64,000 nucleotides of DNA from Microbotryomycetes sp. JL201. Lineage: Eukaryota > Basidiomycota > Microbotryomycetes. The notes under the pieces were generated by a model that made no database searches, was not told where the DNA came from, and saw nothing but the letters and a program-made list of their open reading frames with translations. The stretch lies in assembly GCA_033819885.1 (NCBI GenBank), contig JAQYUZ010000018.1, positions 231,123 to 295,122 of the forward strand, in the 5' to 3' direction. This document shows, piece after piece, positions 36,476-48,656 of this stretch. The translations under genes and the position numbers were made by a program. Numbering within the stretch: position 1 is the first letter of the stretch; each line of letters opens with the position of its first letter.

Positions 36476-36912
36476 GATGTATGTCGAACGGGTTGTGAAA
36501 GAGAGAAAGAGAGAGAAAGAGCAGCGGAGAGTTTTGGCTTCGTAGCCAGGCGCCCGTCGGAAACGGTCAAGCTCGTCGCGGCGCTTCGTTTTGCCGCCAG
36601 CGCGTCTCGCGGCACCTCGACTTTTTCGCCCGCTCGGGATGGCCGGCCACTCATCATGCTCAGCGCAGCCGTCTTCAAATCCAGCTTTTGATCGATCCGC
36701 GGCCCGAGACCTGCTCACAATGTTGTACCGACCAGAGCGGCGTCTTTGAGGTCACGTGAGCAGTGGCAACTGTCAGGAACAAAGATTTGAAATGTATTCC
36801 TATTAGTCCAAAGGCGGTCTGAAGTTGAGTGTGTTGAGCATGTCCGTTCTCAATGTTCCTTGCATGGCAACAGCACGTAATGTCTGCCACTTGGCCCTCT
36901 TTGTCCGAGACG
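36476..36912. promoter_or_regulatory. Divergent promoter between phenol hydroxylase and DIS3
   Basis: 437 bases separate two start codons pointing away from each other, so both promoters must lie here. A GA-rich run (GAGAGAAAGAGAGAGAAAGAG) near 36501-36522 lies in the likely 5' leader of the hydroxylase gene. No TATA box or known site stands out. Confidence 0.4.
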
Positions 36913-39900
36913 ATGGCGACCGCGTCTGTGACGCCGTCGCGCGTGACCATCTTGCAGAAGCGGGCGCACGAGGATGATTCTAATACGTTCTGGCGCAAGA
37001 CGGCCCGCGGTCGCATGCAGCGAGGTCCGTAGCATGTTTTCAAGTTTGCTCATGAGCGAGCAAGATCGGACCGGACGCTGACGCGCACACACGGGGGCAC
37101 AGTCGTCAAGGAGCATTATTTGCGTCCAATCGCCGACTTTGTCAGTCCACCGGTCACGCAGGCATCGGCACAGCCGTGGCTCGTCGTCGACACAAACGTT
37201 GTCTTGCACCAGATCGACTTGCTCAGCGCACCGAGCTTCCCTCTACCGCTGCTTGTTGCACAGACAGTGCTCGACGAAGTCAGGCACAGGTCTCTGCCGC
37301 TGTACAACAAGTTCAAGGCGCTGCTCGACGATGATTTGGACTTGGCAGACAACAAACTCAAACGCGGCTTTGTCATCTGGAACGAGGCAGCGGAAGAGTT
37401 GTACTTGCATCAGAAACCAGGAGAGACACCCAACGACAGAAACGACAGAGGTCAGAGCCCAGTCAACGCGAGCGAGACCGTGCGTGCGTGCATCCATGCT
37501 GACTCGGCAATATCTTGACATGCACAGCCATACGACATGTAGCTGCATACTACTCGACTGTACTTGCGTCATCGTCATCGTCAAACAGGAAGCCAAAGAT
37601 CGCCCAAGACGCCGCCACAATTTCGCATGCCGCTGTCGTCCTCGTCACGGACGATGTCGACAATAGGCGCAAAGCGGCGGCTGACGGCGTCACGGCAGTG
37701 TCAGTGCGCGAATTGGTCAATCAATTCCCGCAAAATGTTGCCGCCAAGTTGTCAGACTTGATTGCAGCGCCCACGTCGGGCAGGGACAAGCGCACCTCCG
37801 AGCCGCTCTTTGATGAGGTCAGCTGCAGCGAGAATAGATTGAGCATTGGCTCACGGACGCTAAACCCCTCTCGCAGTATCTCTTGCCATCCATTTTGCAA
37901 GCGGGCGTCAAGGCTGGCAAGCTGTTTCAAGGTCACTTTAATCCTAACGCTTTCAATTACAAAGAGGTAGGACACCTGCTAATGCGATCTTGCCTGCTTC
38001 TGCGCTGACGACCTTCTGCCAAGGCGAGCGTTGCTGTGGCTGGCCGTGACAAACCTATCCTGCTCAGCGGCCTGCGCAGCATGAACAGGGCCGTGGCCGG
38101 CGACATTGTTGTTGTGGAACTGTTGCCCGAGTCCGAGTGGCAGGGCGCAGCTGACGACGTTGTCGAATCAGATTGTATGTTCATCTTTCCTCGTCACCCA
38201 GTAAACGCTGACGAGCACTGCATTGACAGCCGAGGCTCAGCTGGACGACCCGGACGCTGAAGTCAACGAAGATGAGCTCGCAAAGAATGGGCAAGCCGAT
38301 ACAAAATCCTCAACAAGGAAGAGGAAAAGAGACGTCCAGCCAACGGGCAAAGTTGTCGGCGTCGTGAAGCGTAATTGGCGCACATACGTTTGTCATCTCG
38401 ACCGGTCTTCATTATCGCCAGCTGCTCTGTCATCAACGGTGCCCGTCTCGGTTTTCGCTTCCCCTGTCTCGCGTTCCATTCCCAGGATTCGCATTCTGAC
38501 GAGGCAAGCAGCGTCTCTCAGCTCACAAAAATTCCTGGTATCGATCGACGCGTGGCCAATCACAAGCAAGTATCCCGAAGGGCACTTTGTCAGGCTGTTG
38601 GGTGAAGTTGGCAGCAAGGAGGGAGAATTAGAGAGCTTGCTCGAAGAGTGGGAAATCCCCTATCGACCATTCTCCAGTGCAATTCTGAGTTGCCTGCCAA
38701 AGGAAGGAGACCGATGGGTTGTTCCGCCAAAGGACGACGATCTTCATCGAGTGTGGCAAGGCCGCATCGATCTGAGGGACGAGATTGTGTGCAGTATCGA
38801 TCCTCCGGGTGCGCACTCCGTGCTCTTTGCAAGTTGGTGTAGTTGTGGCTAACCAAACGAAATAACAGGCTGTCAAGATATAGACGATGCTTTGCATGCC
38901 AAACGACTGCCAAATGGCAACATCGAAGCCGGTGTTCGTGAGTTATTCCGAAGCTTCTCGAGCCAGCTCGACAGCTGATGTGCACGCTCTCAAGATATTG
39001 CCGACGTGTCGCACTTTGTCCATCCCGATAACGCGATGGACGCCGAAGCCGCATCTCGAGGCACGACCGTGTACATGGTCGACAAGCGCATCGACATGCT
39101 GCCGAGCTTGCTCGGTACAAACTTGTGCAGTTTGCGACCTTATGTTGAACGCCTGGCTTTCTCAGTGATATGGGCAAGTTTGCGCGATTGCAGCTTGCAC
39201 CTGCTTGGCTGATGTACATTCAAATCATCACAGGAACTGAACGAGGACGCTGAAATCGTCAATGTCCGGTTTTCCAAATCTGTCATTGCATCCAAGGAAG
39301 CTTTCACCTACGAGGCAGCTCAGAAGCGCAAAGACGACAAGTAAGTCGCTGTCCTTGAACATGGCTTGTGATCGTCATGCTCACGATAGATATGTTGCAG
39401 ATCAAAGAAGGATGCGCTTACCGAAGGTATCCGCCTGTTGAACAAAATCGCGATCCAGCTGCGAAAAAATAGGATGGAAGCTGGTGCCCTCAACCTCGCT
39501 TCGCCCGAAATCAAGATCCACATGGACAGCAGCGAGTCTTCAGATCCGGTCGACGTTGAGCAGAAGGCATTGTACGAGACAAACTCGCTCGTGGAAGAAT
39601 TCATGCTTCTGGCCAATATTAGCGTTGCACAGCGGATCTACGAACAGTTTCCCCAGACTGCCGTGCTTCGGTAAGCGAATCATCGACGCGAACAGTCTCG
39701 ATCGTGAATGATAATTGCCTTTGCATCGAAAGTCGTCACGCCGCACCGCCAAAGACAAACTTCGAAGTCTTGCAAGACGTGCTGGCAAAACGTCGTGGCA
39801 TTCGCCTCGACGTTTCGACTTCTCGCGCTCTCGCAGACTCGCTCGACCGCTGCATTGTGAGTGCGCCTTGTGATCTCGCGTGTGCGGCGAAAAGCTGATG

Positions 39901-40709
39901 TCGACATCGATCCAGGACCCCGCGTTGCCAGAATTCAATACGCTCGTTCGCATTATGGCCACACGCTGCATGCTCTCGGCCGAGTACTTTTGCTCTGGCT
40001 CAATCGCCCGCGACGGCTTTGGCCACTACGGGCTCGCTTCGCCCATTTATACGCATTTCACGTCGCCGATCCGTCGGTACGCCGACGTGCTCGTCCACCG
40101 ACAGCTCGCTGCCGCCATCTCTGGCACGCCTCTGCATGCCGGTTTGCAAACGAAATCGTTTGTTGAGAAGACGCTCGACGTTGTCAACAAACGCCACCGC
40201 AGCGCCCAACACGCCGCGCGCGCCAGTATCGAGTTTTACGTTGCCCTGGCGATTCAAAACAGAGAAGATTTGAGCATCAAGAGCGGTGGCGGCAAGGTGC
40301 GAGCAGACGCTTTCGTGATTCGTACTTTCAGGAACGGTTTGGCCGTCTTTGTGTCACAGTACGTTTTCAAGCGCTCGGCTGTGAGGATCGAGCCGAAGCA
40401 GCTGCTAAACATGGCATGACAGGTTCGGTCTTGAAGGTCTCGTCATGTTCAAACGCGAGAACGAATACAACGCGGAGACATACGAGCTCAGCGTGCCCGC
40501 AACCGACGACAACGGATCGGACAAGGTCGTGCTCGGCGTCTTTGACCGCGTCAAGGTGGAAATATCAGTCGAAAAGGTCAGTTCCCAATGTCTTACACTG
40601 CCTCCAGGCTTGGCTGATTTGAAGGACGACTCGCTTTCAGGATCGCAATACGCAACGCGGCAAGGTCATCATGACGCTTGTTGAACCTGTCGACTCTCGT
40701 GCACTCTGA
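36913..40709 (+). CDS. DIS3: DIS3/Rrp44, catalytic subunit of the RNA exosome
   Basis: Processive 3'-5' exoribonuclease and PIN endonuclease of the exosome, nucleus and cytoplasm. Exon 1 (36913-37024) encodes the CR3-preceding start with [11 protein letters not shown] and joins [12 protein letters not shown] domain: [38 protein letters not shown]. Cold-shock domains: [32 protein letters not shown] active site: CQDIDDALH, then [32 protein letters not shown]1-like C-terminus to TAACTLEP-type [12 protein letters not shown]. About eleven short introns, all with GT donors where checked. The stop TGA is at 40707-40709. The acidic residues of the RNB centre are all present, so an active enzyme is expected. 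Confidence 0.95.
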
Positions 40710-40921
40710 AAGAAAGAGCGTATTGTCCATTTGTTGTATTTGCAGACAGGCTTTTTCCATTTGATGATTAAGAAGGACAGGATATCACTGATGAGGAGCG
40801 CGCGAAAGACTTTGACGCTACAAAAGGTAAGATTGATATGTGTGTTGGTGTACACGGAGAGAGGGACAGAGAAAAGGAGAACCGACTGTTGTTGCCAGAG
40901 CCCAAGTTGATCCAGGATCAA
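40710..40921. other. Convergent 3' ends of DIS3 and SLM gene
   Basis: About 210 bases between two stop codons. AT-rich with several T-rich runs, as expected for facing polyadenylation regions. No gene is seen. Confidence 0.45.
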
Positions 40922-43495
40922 TCAAGCCTTGGAGTCCTTTGAAGGAGTCTCGTCAAGGGCTTCGGAGAAGCGACCTTTTGAATCATCTCCGGCGCCTGAA
41001 GCCTCCGCAGCCGGCTCGTCATCCTTCTTGCTGGCCTCCGGCCCGAGTGCAGGCGCACCCTTCTTCTCGGCGGCGTATCCGTTCGAGCCAACTTGGATGC
41101 CAGAGTCGGGCGCAGGAGCGGTGTAGGATGGCGCCTCGCCAGCGTTGGCGTCCGACGTAGTTGCGGGCGCTGCCGCCATTGCGTGCGTCTCGTGAGAGTG
41201 GTGACGGTGAGCGTCGTGCTCATCGTCAGTTTCCTCGTCCGTTTCTTCTTCCTCCTCCTCGCTCTCTTCCTCGACGGACGAGCCATCCTCTTCGTCTTCC
41301 TCCTCGGACTCGGTGACGTAACCGGCAGCACGAACGGCGGCTGGCACCGGGCCAGAGCGATCGAATGGCTCTGAAGAGGTGACTGTAGCACGAGGGGTGT
41401 AAAGTCAGCCAGAACCCTGCTGAGCCACAACGTTCGAACAACTCACGGTAGACCTTGCTCAGCTGCTTGCAGTCATTCCACCATTCAAGCATTTCATCGT
41501 GGCTCCTGGCTCGGAACGTGAAGCTGGCATCCATCGAGAACAAGCCGTTCTTCTGGCCAACGTCACCGCCGATAGCCTTTTTGCCCTCGATGTGGAACTT
41601 GTGCGAGCGTGCGTTGGGGTTGGTCGGAGCGCCAAGGGTGCACTCTGGCAAGAACAATGACAGATCGGGCACCGAGTGCTTGCTGATGTCAGAGGAAGCA
41701 AACTCGTGCAAGTAGCCGGCAGGGGTCAAGATGTAGAACGACTCTGCAGCGGGAGACATCAGTCAGACCCTTTCGTTGGTTTCTTTCACTCTGTCACGCA
41801 CCTTTGTACGTCTTGGTGTAGCGCTTCTTGCGTTCGAGGATGCCTTGATGGACAGGAATGACGCTCGGGTCATCTTTTCCAGGGTAATTGATCGTCAAGG
41901 GGTTGCGGAGCGGTGTATCGGGGTCGAGCAGATACTCTGAACGCGAGGCAAAGGCCGTCCACTCCGTCGTGGGCGCGACCGAGCGCATCAGTTGACCCAT
42001 AGTCGACCAGGTTTCTTGTACGGAGGATGAGGCGCGCGCGCTAACCCGTCAAGATGTTAAGTGGTCATGATGAGGGGTTTGAATTACATCGTTACTCACT
42101 TCCACTCGTCGAAAGTCGACCAAGCCATCTGGATCGCGCGAACGACGCCTTCTTCAAAATGCTCCGAGTTCTGTTGCATGATGATGATGCTTTTCTGCAA
42201 TGAGTTCTCCTCGTGGACTTGCTTCTGGAGCTGCTTGGCTACAAGGGCGTTGGTGAACCTGGGTTCAAGCATTATAGTCGTCAGTAATTGCGACATACAA
42301 GCAGAGCTGCGCGGCATACCAAGGATCTTCCTTCGCATGAACGCTCATAGGCGTGTTCTTGAGCATCGTGATGCTCCTGGCCAAATCCGTAATCATCTTG
42401 GTCGACAGCTCGCGCTCCTTAGCAACGGAGGCAGCAAGCTTGCCAGTGTCTTGTTGGATGTTTTTGACGTGAGCCTTGATCTCGGTGCGCAGTTTCTGCA
42501 AGTGCTGCACAATCGAGCCCTCGACCGTCTTCGCGAGGTTGGCATGCGCGTCGGCGATCAAGCGAGTGCGTTCGCGCTAGGTGCGAAGTCAAAGGAATGG
42601 ACATCAGACTGGTCCTTCCTCGAAGATGCGATGACAGCATGTGGGCTCACCACTCCATAAAAAATGTCTTGAACTCCGCCTTCTCCAAGGAACTGGTTTG
42701 GGCAAGGCCGGCAGCGAGTTAATTGACATTCACAGTCAGCTGCAGCGGTTGAGACTGACCTGGTTGCCTTCGCGGAACGGCACTTGAATCACGCCGCCGA
42801 GCTTGGTCAATTCCTTCGCCGTGTTTGCCTAGAACGAGAGGGGAGCCTTGTCAGGATGGTCTGGTTCATGGCGAGAAATATACGACAGTGCTCGCCTCAA
42901 TGTCGGCGATACCCTCAAAGTAGGCGATCAGGTTCTTGACGAGGCGCTTCCACGCGTTGAATCGCTCAATCAGGATATCGGATGGGCGCAGCTCGTATCT
43001 GCTCGGCGCGGACCAATGTCAGCGGTAGTCGAATCTCGTCTCGTGGGAGGATTTTAGCATAAGTATTGAAGCACTTACGGGCCTGTGACAATCGCGTTTG
43101 TAGTTTTACGAGGCAAGGCGAGCCCGTAAGTTACGAGAGCGTCGCCGAATCGGGTCAAAGTACGAATGACGGTTGAGAACAAAGCACGCGAGCCAGCGCA
43201 AGGGAGTATCATGGTAGCAACAAAGTCAGCCGGGGACGCTGTATCGTTGTCAGACAGCTGCCGAGCCTCCGCCGGCGCCCGAGGTGGCACGGACAGCGTC
43301 TGCGCACCACAGGCGCGCGTAACAGAGCACCTGATCGGGCACCGGTAGCGCTCGGCGGCTGCTTGAAGAGCTGATCTCAAACTGACCGGTGTTCTTTTTG
43401 ATGAGCTGCGAGTTGCGCGAGGCCATTGAGCTCTTGCGCGACACGCCCGTCGCAACGCTGCGCGGACGCTGGTGGTGCGAATCATAATCGGCCAT
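40922..43495 (-). CDS. Slm1/Slm2-type PH and BAR-like domain protein
   Basis: PI(4,5)P2-binding plasma-membrane protein; in yeast Slm1/2 are eisosome-linked TORC2 partners. The start at 43495 gives MADYDSHHQRPRSVATGVSR. Helical BAR-like region: ELRPSDILIERFNAWKRLVK, RTRLIADAHANLAKT, VQHLQKLRTEIKAHVKNI. PH domain: EYLLDPDTPLRNP, VHQGILERKKRYTKTYK, SFYILTPAGYLHEFASSD, KFHIEGKKA, FTFRARSHDEMLEWW. A long, very acidic C-terminal tail follows, with a His-containing stretch (HDAHRHHSHETH) and an Ala/Pro-rich end. About eight short introns; the exon near 43080-43250 is placed with less certainty. Confidence 0.85.
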
Positions 43496-43749
43496 GTCTG
43501 TTGCAACGTCGTCGATAACTTGTCGACACACACCGAGCGGGGGATTGCGCGAGAAGCGGGAGGTTGTCTGGACAGGGACGCGCAAGGGAGAAACGACGCG
43601 CCCCTTGCGCAGACGTCATCGCTCAAAACGATCGACAGGAGGCGGCAAGTTTCAGGCAGGCTGCTCTGCTGCTGTGATCGATGCATAAGGGGGGCCGGTA
43701 ACGATTACAGCAAAAATAACTACAAAGCTGACAGCACTGACGCTCCAAA
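43496..43749. other. Intergenic region
   Basis: About 250 bases between two minus-strand genes; promoter of the SLM-type gene and 3' end of the zinc transporter. Nothing else is seen. Confidence 0.4.
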
Positions 43750-45895
43750 TCAAGGCTGCGCAGACGCACTGGCAGACACTCCTGAGCCAGACGCCGGCGC
43801 CGCCCCCGCCGCGTCTCCGCTCGGCGGACAGCAGCTGTTTTCCCGGCACGCTTCGGTGGCGCACAGCACCATGCAGCCGTCTTGCTCGGGCGCGATACTC
43901 GCAGCCACGTCAGCCGAAATGTGGCTCGGGAACGAGCTCGACTTGGAATCAACGATTTCGGGCTGAATGGTTCTGACAGATGAGATGTGGCAAGTGGCTT
44001 CAGCACGACACATAGCTTCATACAAGCCGAGCATAGTGACTTACGAGCTGTGAATGCCAAAACGGTGCATCACGCGCCGGATTTTGCTCGAAACTTCAAC
44101 GAATTCTGTCCCGTTAGTCATGACGTGCACCGAGGCCACACTCTTTGATTCGGACAGAGACCACACATGTAGCTCTGAGCACAGTACCCAAGGTCAATTT
44201 TTCACGTGGCAGAACGGGTCTGGTCAGAGCCCTTGCAACGTACCGTGCACATTGAGCACGCCCGGGATTGCGGCGATGGCACTCCGCAATCTGTCAAGCG
44301 GAATCGAGGACGGCACGCCCTGCAGAAGAATGAAAGACGCAGATTTGGCTGAACACGTCGGGGAAAGCGTCAGCTATGATATCCGCCGTAGGCTCACGCC
44401 GGTAGAGCTTACCCAACGGCAGCGCGCTCGAGAAAATGATGCAAGTGATCACGAGCGAGATGGCGGGGTCACTATACATCCGCCACTTGTACTCTGTGAG
44501 CCAGATGAACAAGCCTGCGGCAATGACGCCCACGTTGCCGAGCTGCAATGCAGTACCGACAAGTAGTCAGCTCCTGCCGAGATGTTTCGAGATCCCGCAC
44601 CCAAGTGGCTCACTGCATCTCCAAGCACATGCAAGAAAACGCCACGCATGTTCATGGACCCCTCTGCACTCGCGTGATTGGCGTCGGCTCCGTGCTCGTC
44701 TTCTGGCCCGAAATCGTGAGCGTGGCCAGCAGAGTCGTCATGCGAGTGTTCATGTTCACTGCTCGTGCTGGCACGAGTGCGGTGGACAGACTGTGTCTGA
44801 GCGCCATAACCGGCATGATGGGCCGCCCGAACAATATTGCCGCGCAGCTCGCCAGGGTGTACGAAGAGCTCGTCTTCGGCACGCTCTTCACTGGTGCTTT
44901 CAAAGTCGGTGGCCGTGCTCGAGCCAGACGGTGTATCGGGACGAGGTGAGGGCGACGGCGACTTGAGCAATGGCGTACGCTCGTCGTGCTCTTGACCAGG
45001 GCTGTGACCATTCAGAGCGGTCTTGGGTGGCTGTGTCGATCGGTGCTTGGTTTGAGTGTGACTGCCAGAGACATGGCTGTGTCCATGGCCTCCGTGAGTG
45101 TGGCCTCCGCCTCCACCGTGCGAGTGTCCGCCGTGGTCTGCAGCGTCGTGTTCACCGCAAGTTAGTTGATGCGTCCGCCACCCGTCGCGAATTTGTCAGA
45201 CGTACCATGAAACAAGAAGAGGCCGACGATGTTGGACAGCAGGCCGGCTGATCCTACGACGACAATAAGCTTTGGATTTGTTACCTCTGAGTTAAAGATT
45301 GGTCGGAGGGTCAGCTCGATAAAGCAGAGCGCGAGGTAACGTACCAGTGTCGTTGACGAGGCGGGCAATTGCTTCCATGCCGATGGAGAAGCACAGCGCA
45401 AGCAAAAAGACGCTGTTTATGAGTGCGCCGAGAACCTCTGCGCGTTGCCAGCCATACGAGTATTTGGCGGTAGCCTCCTTCTCGGCGAGTTTCATGGCTT
45501 GCATCGCCACGAGCAAGCTACATACGTCGTTGAGCTGCCAAAAAGGTCAGAGAGGTGACTTGATTGCGCCAACAGAACACAGCTTACCCTGCACACACGA
45601 CAAAGCGCAGTCGATAGCGGGTTTGTGTCAGCAGCCGGTTTCTGCCTATCATTTGCCACGGCGGACGAGACGAGAGCGAAGGCAGCACGCAGAAGCTTAC
45701 ATATGAAAGCTATCTGCGACGAGCGCCAAGCTACCTACGGCCGTGCCGACGCCCAACTCGAGCACCAAGAAGGCCGTGTCGACTGCGCAACACAGGATTC
45801 CTCTTGCCGTCAGCGCGAACCGCAACCGATGCTGTAACAGTAGAATGTCGCAGCTCACTGGCAAGCAGCAGCTTGAGCCGGAATGCCCGCGACAT
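43750..45895 (-). CDS. CDF zinc transporter, vacuolar Zrc1/Cot1 type
   Basis: Cation diffusion facilitator moving Zn2+ (perhaps Co2+) out of the cytosol, probably into the vacuole. The start at 45895 reads MSRAFRLKLLLA and splices to IDTAFLVLELGVG. Metal site motifs: HxxxD in ADSFHMLNDV (TM2) and HVLGDA|LGNVGV (TM5, across an intron). A His-rich loop follows TM4 (HGGHSHGGGGGHTHGGHGHS), then a long acidic loop with further His (SSEHEHSHDDSAGHAHD). The C-terminal cytosolic domain has LHVWSLSESKSVASVHV. The last 50 residues carry a Cys cluster (CMVLCATEACRENSCCPPS). Seven or so short introns. Zinc-responsive control cannot be seen in the sequence. Confidence 0.93.
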
Positions 45896-46055
45896 GGCGG
45901 ATGGCCTGGATGCGATGACAGGCTGCGTAAGAAGTCTTGCAAGGGCCAGAACCGCTAACAGCACTCTCGAAACATTCAAGAAATCGAGAGAGAAAAATAG
46001 ACGAGTCATGACATTCGTTGCACTTGGACCTCGAGTGCAGCCACTAGCGATGAAA
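45896..46055. other. Short intergenic region
   Basis: 160 bases between the zinc transporter start and the deubiquitinase stop; no feature is recognised. Confidence 0.4.
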
Positions 46056-48515
46056 CTACAGGCGCGTATAAAAGAGTAGGTACGCCTTCGCGTTGAGCAC
46101 CTCGCCCAGCGGCGCCCGCCTCACCTTGTCGTCATCAAAAATCCAGTACTGCTCGATTAAAACAAAAGTATGCGAAATGGCGTCAGCTGCTTTGGCAGAA
46201 TCTGGGACACGCGCGCGCATGAACAAAGCACTGACGTCGTCAGGTCCTTTACAGATGGACGTGTCTGTGCAATCAGATCAACCAGAACGATAGAGGATCA
46301 GCAACGGTGACGGTGACGATGGCCGGGAAGCAGCGCGAGTGCTGACTGACAATGCCCGTTCGAGAGCGTTCCATCATGCGCTACGACGCTACTCAGCTCG
46401 TAGATTGCTGAGTGGAATCTGCAGACACGCACACACGAGCGCGCGCACACACAGATACAGAAGGTACGTAAGAAGCCGAAAAATGCACGTCTTGTGCCCT
46501 CGTTTAAAACAGTCAGCGCACCTGGTCTCTGGCGAGGAAGCACAGAAAGGCGCCATGTCCAAATGCAAAGGATACCGAACAGGTGTGTCTACCTTGTGTG
46601 ACCCCCCGATGTGGTCAAAACGCTAGGGCAAGCAAAATCACATAAGTAAATGCAACTTGCCCATCCGTCGCGAGCAAGAACGAGCGTACTTTGAGCTGTA
46701 TGCACAGCACAGGTGGCAAGCGCCGCACTTTGAGCTGCTTGGTGGCCGTGCTCTGCGCGTTGCGACACGCGCTACATGTGTATTCACTCGCAGGCAGCCG
46801 TTCTGCCCTCGTAAATCTGATAAACGCGGAGCGCTCAGCGCACTCTCGAGCCTGTGACATCGCGAGGTAAGCTCAGCACTCACCGGCTGAGGCAGTCGCT
46901 CAGCGACAGCCAACTGTGTCCGGCGCCCTGTCTTGCGCCACGGAGGTCGAGGCTAAGATCCAGGAACGGATCTGTGGAGTGTGTAACATTCTTGCAGTGC
47001 TCGCAACGCACTTCCGATAGCAATGTGCCCGAAAAGGTAGAATGAGCTACACAGGTGCACAGTACTGGGTTGCCAGATTCAGATGCGGAATGCATCATGT
47101 CGAGCGCTGAATTTGTCCTCATTAGCAGGTCGAACTTCCCGAGACGTGAAATGCACATGACCTACCCGATATGAAGAATTCGTGTGCATCCTGTTGAGCG
47201 TATCCTGACAGCTCCGACGAGCTTTGCCACACTGTGTGCAGCAGGTTGATAGGGCCGAATGGAGCGTTGCTCTGCGAGCAGCACTGGGCGTGTCGGCAAT
47301 TGTCAGTTCTCTTGATCAAATTGGCGCACACAATCAAGCTCACTTCTGAAAACAAGAGGTCCACCTCGCAGAGCATGCACGGCGCGCTCGCCTCCTGGGT
47401 GCGACGACACAGCGCGCGGTTGTGGCCGTCCGCCAGGAAGAACGAGCGCAGTACCGGGTTACACAGGAATGCTTGCAGAACGACAGACATGTAGCAAGTC
47501 TGGCCGAGGTTCCAAATGCCTCGAGCTAAAGATTCGTTCATGGTTTGAGTGAGCACGTTGATCACGAGGTCCTCCTGTCAGGCTCATTGCACGTACGAAT
47601 GGGTACAGTACTGACGCTCACATCTGTCGACAGTCGCACGCAGTCGTCAACACCGAGTGCCGACGAGCAGTTTGTCGATCGAGCGCCGCCGGACTCACCT
47701 GAGCGCGATTGTCTGCGACCTGCACGCTGGCGAGCCCGATGCAGCTCTATCCGCTCATCGTAAGCATAGTCTTGGCACGTGAAGCAATAAACATTGCTTG
47801 AGTGCAAATCCCATGCTGATTCAGAAGAACGACGAGGTGGAGTAGGAAGTAGCAAGTCAGCCGGGATTGCTCAAGGGAACATGAAAGAGAAGACATGTAG
47901 CGCAGGCGGTCTTGTAGCCATTGGCCTGGAACTTTGATTGAGATGCTCACCGAGTGCGTGCGCCCGTTCTGACGCGTGCTTTCGCGCGTGGAGGAGCGCG
48001 TGGCAAGACGTTGCTCCGCATTCAAGACACAAAAACATACGGGCTGCGCTTTCTTTGCACATCGAGCACCGGACAGGTGCGTGCTTCATGCAAAAGAAGA
48101 GGCAGTCAGTAGCGGTGTCAACAGAAGTATGCATTGTTCGTCTGAAACGTACCGAGCGTTTGCGCTTAGGCGAGCGGTCTTCAACGCGAGCGGATGCCGC
48201 ATACGACCATTCGGCAGCTTGAAGGGCCCGATTGATCCAATCTGATGATGAGACAAGTGCGTCCGCCAAGTGCCGACACCGCGACGACCCGCTCGCGTCT
48301 CGGTCGAGAGGTGCGAGACCTTTGTCAAGCTGCTGTACCGCGCCAGCTCCAGCACTACCAGTCGTACCATTCCCATTTGTTAATTCTAGATCATTCGTTC
48401 CAATTGCGCGCATTTTGCTCGACGACCAGACAGTCGCTGGCACTGCAGCCGCGCCCGCGGCAAATCGACCACTCTCTGTAGGCTGTCCCGTCCTACTGAC
48501 TACTACAGACGTCAT
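46056..48515 (-). CDS. Ubiquitin-specific protease, Ubp8/USP22-like
   Basis: Probable histone H2B deubiquitinase of the SAGA complex. N-terminal Ser/Ala-rich leader, then a ZnF-UBP domain: CRHLAD, CSMCKESAARMFLCLECG, HARKHASERAHALG. The USP core follows in several exons: catalytic Cys in IWNLGQTCYMSVVLQAFLCN, FFLADGHNRALC, SELSGYAQQDAHEFF, SEVRCEHCKNVTHSTDPFLD, and CSACRNAQSTATKQLKV. The catalytic His is in SSVVAHDGTLSNGHY, formed across an intron. The end is YWIFDDDKVRRAPLGEVL and AYLLFYTRL. The usual GNTCYM reads GQTCYM here. The start at 48515 (MTSVVVSRTG) is the first ATG; a later Met (MRAIGTND) is possible. The upstream TPS1 stop is only about 140 bases away. Confidence 0.88.
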
Positions 48516-48656
48516 GTCTCCCCACGATGCGGGCTTGCCAACGCTGTAATAAAGGCGGCTGGTCGGCACGCACGAAATCTCGAAGAAGCAAACCAGGAGA
48601 ACAGCGTGTATATTCACAAATTCTATGAAACATTATCAGATACGCACACCTGCCAG

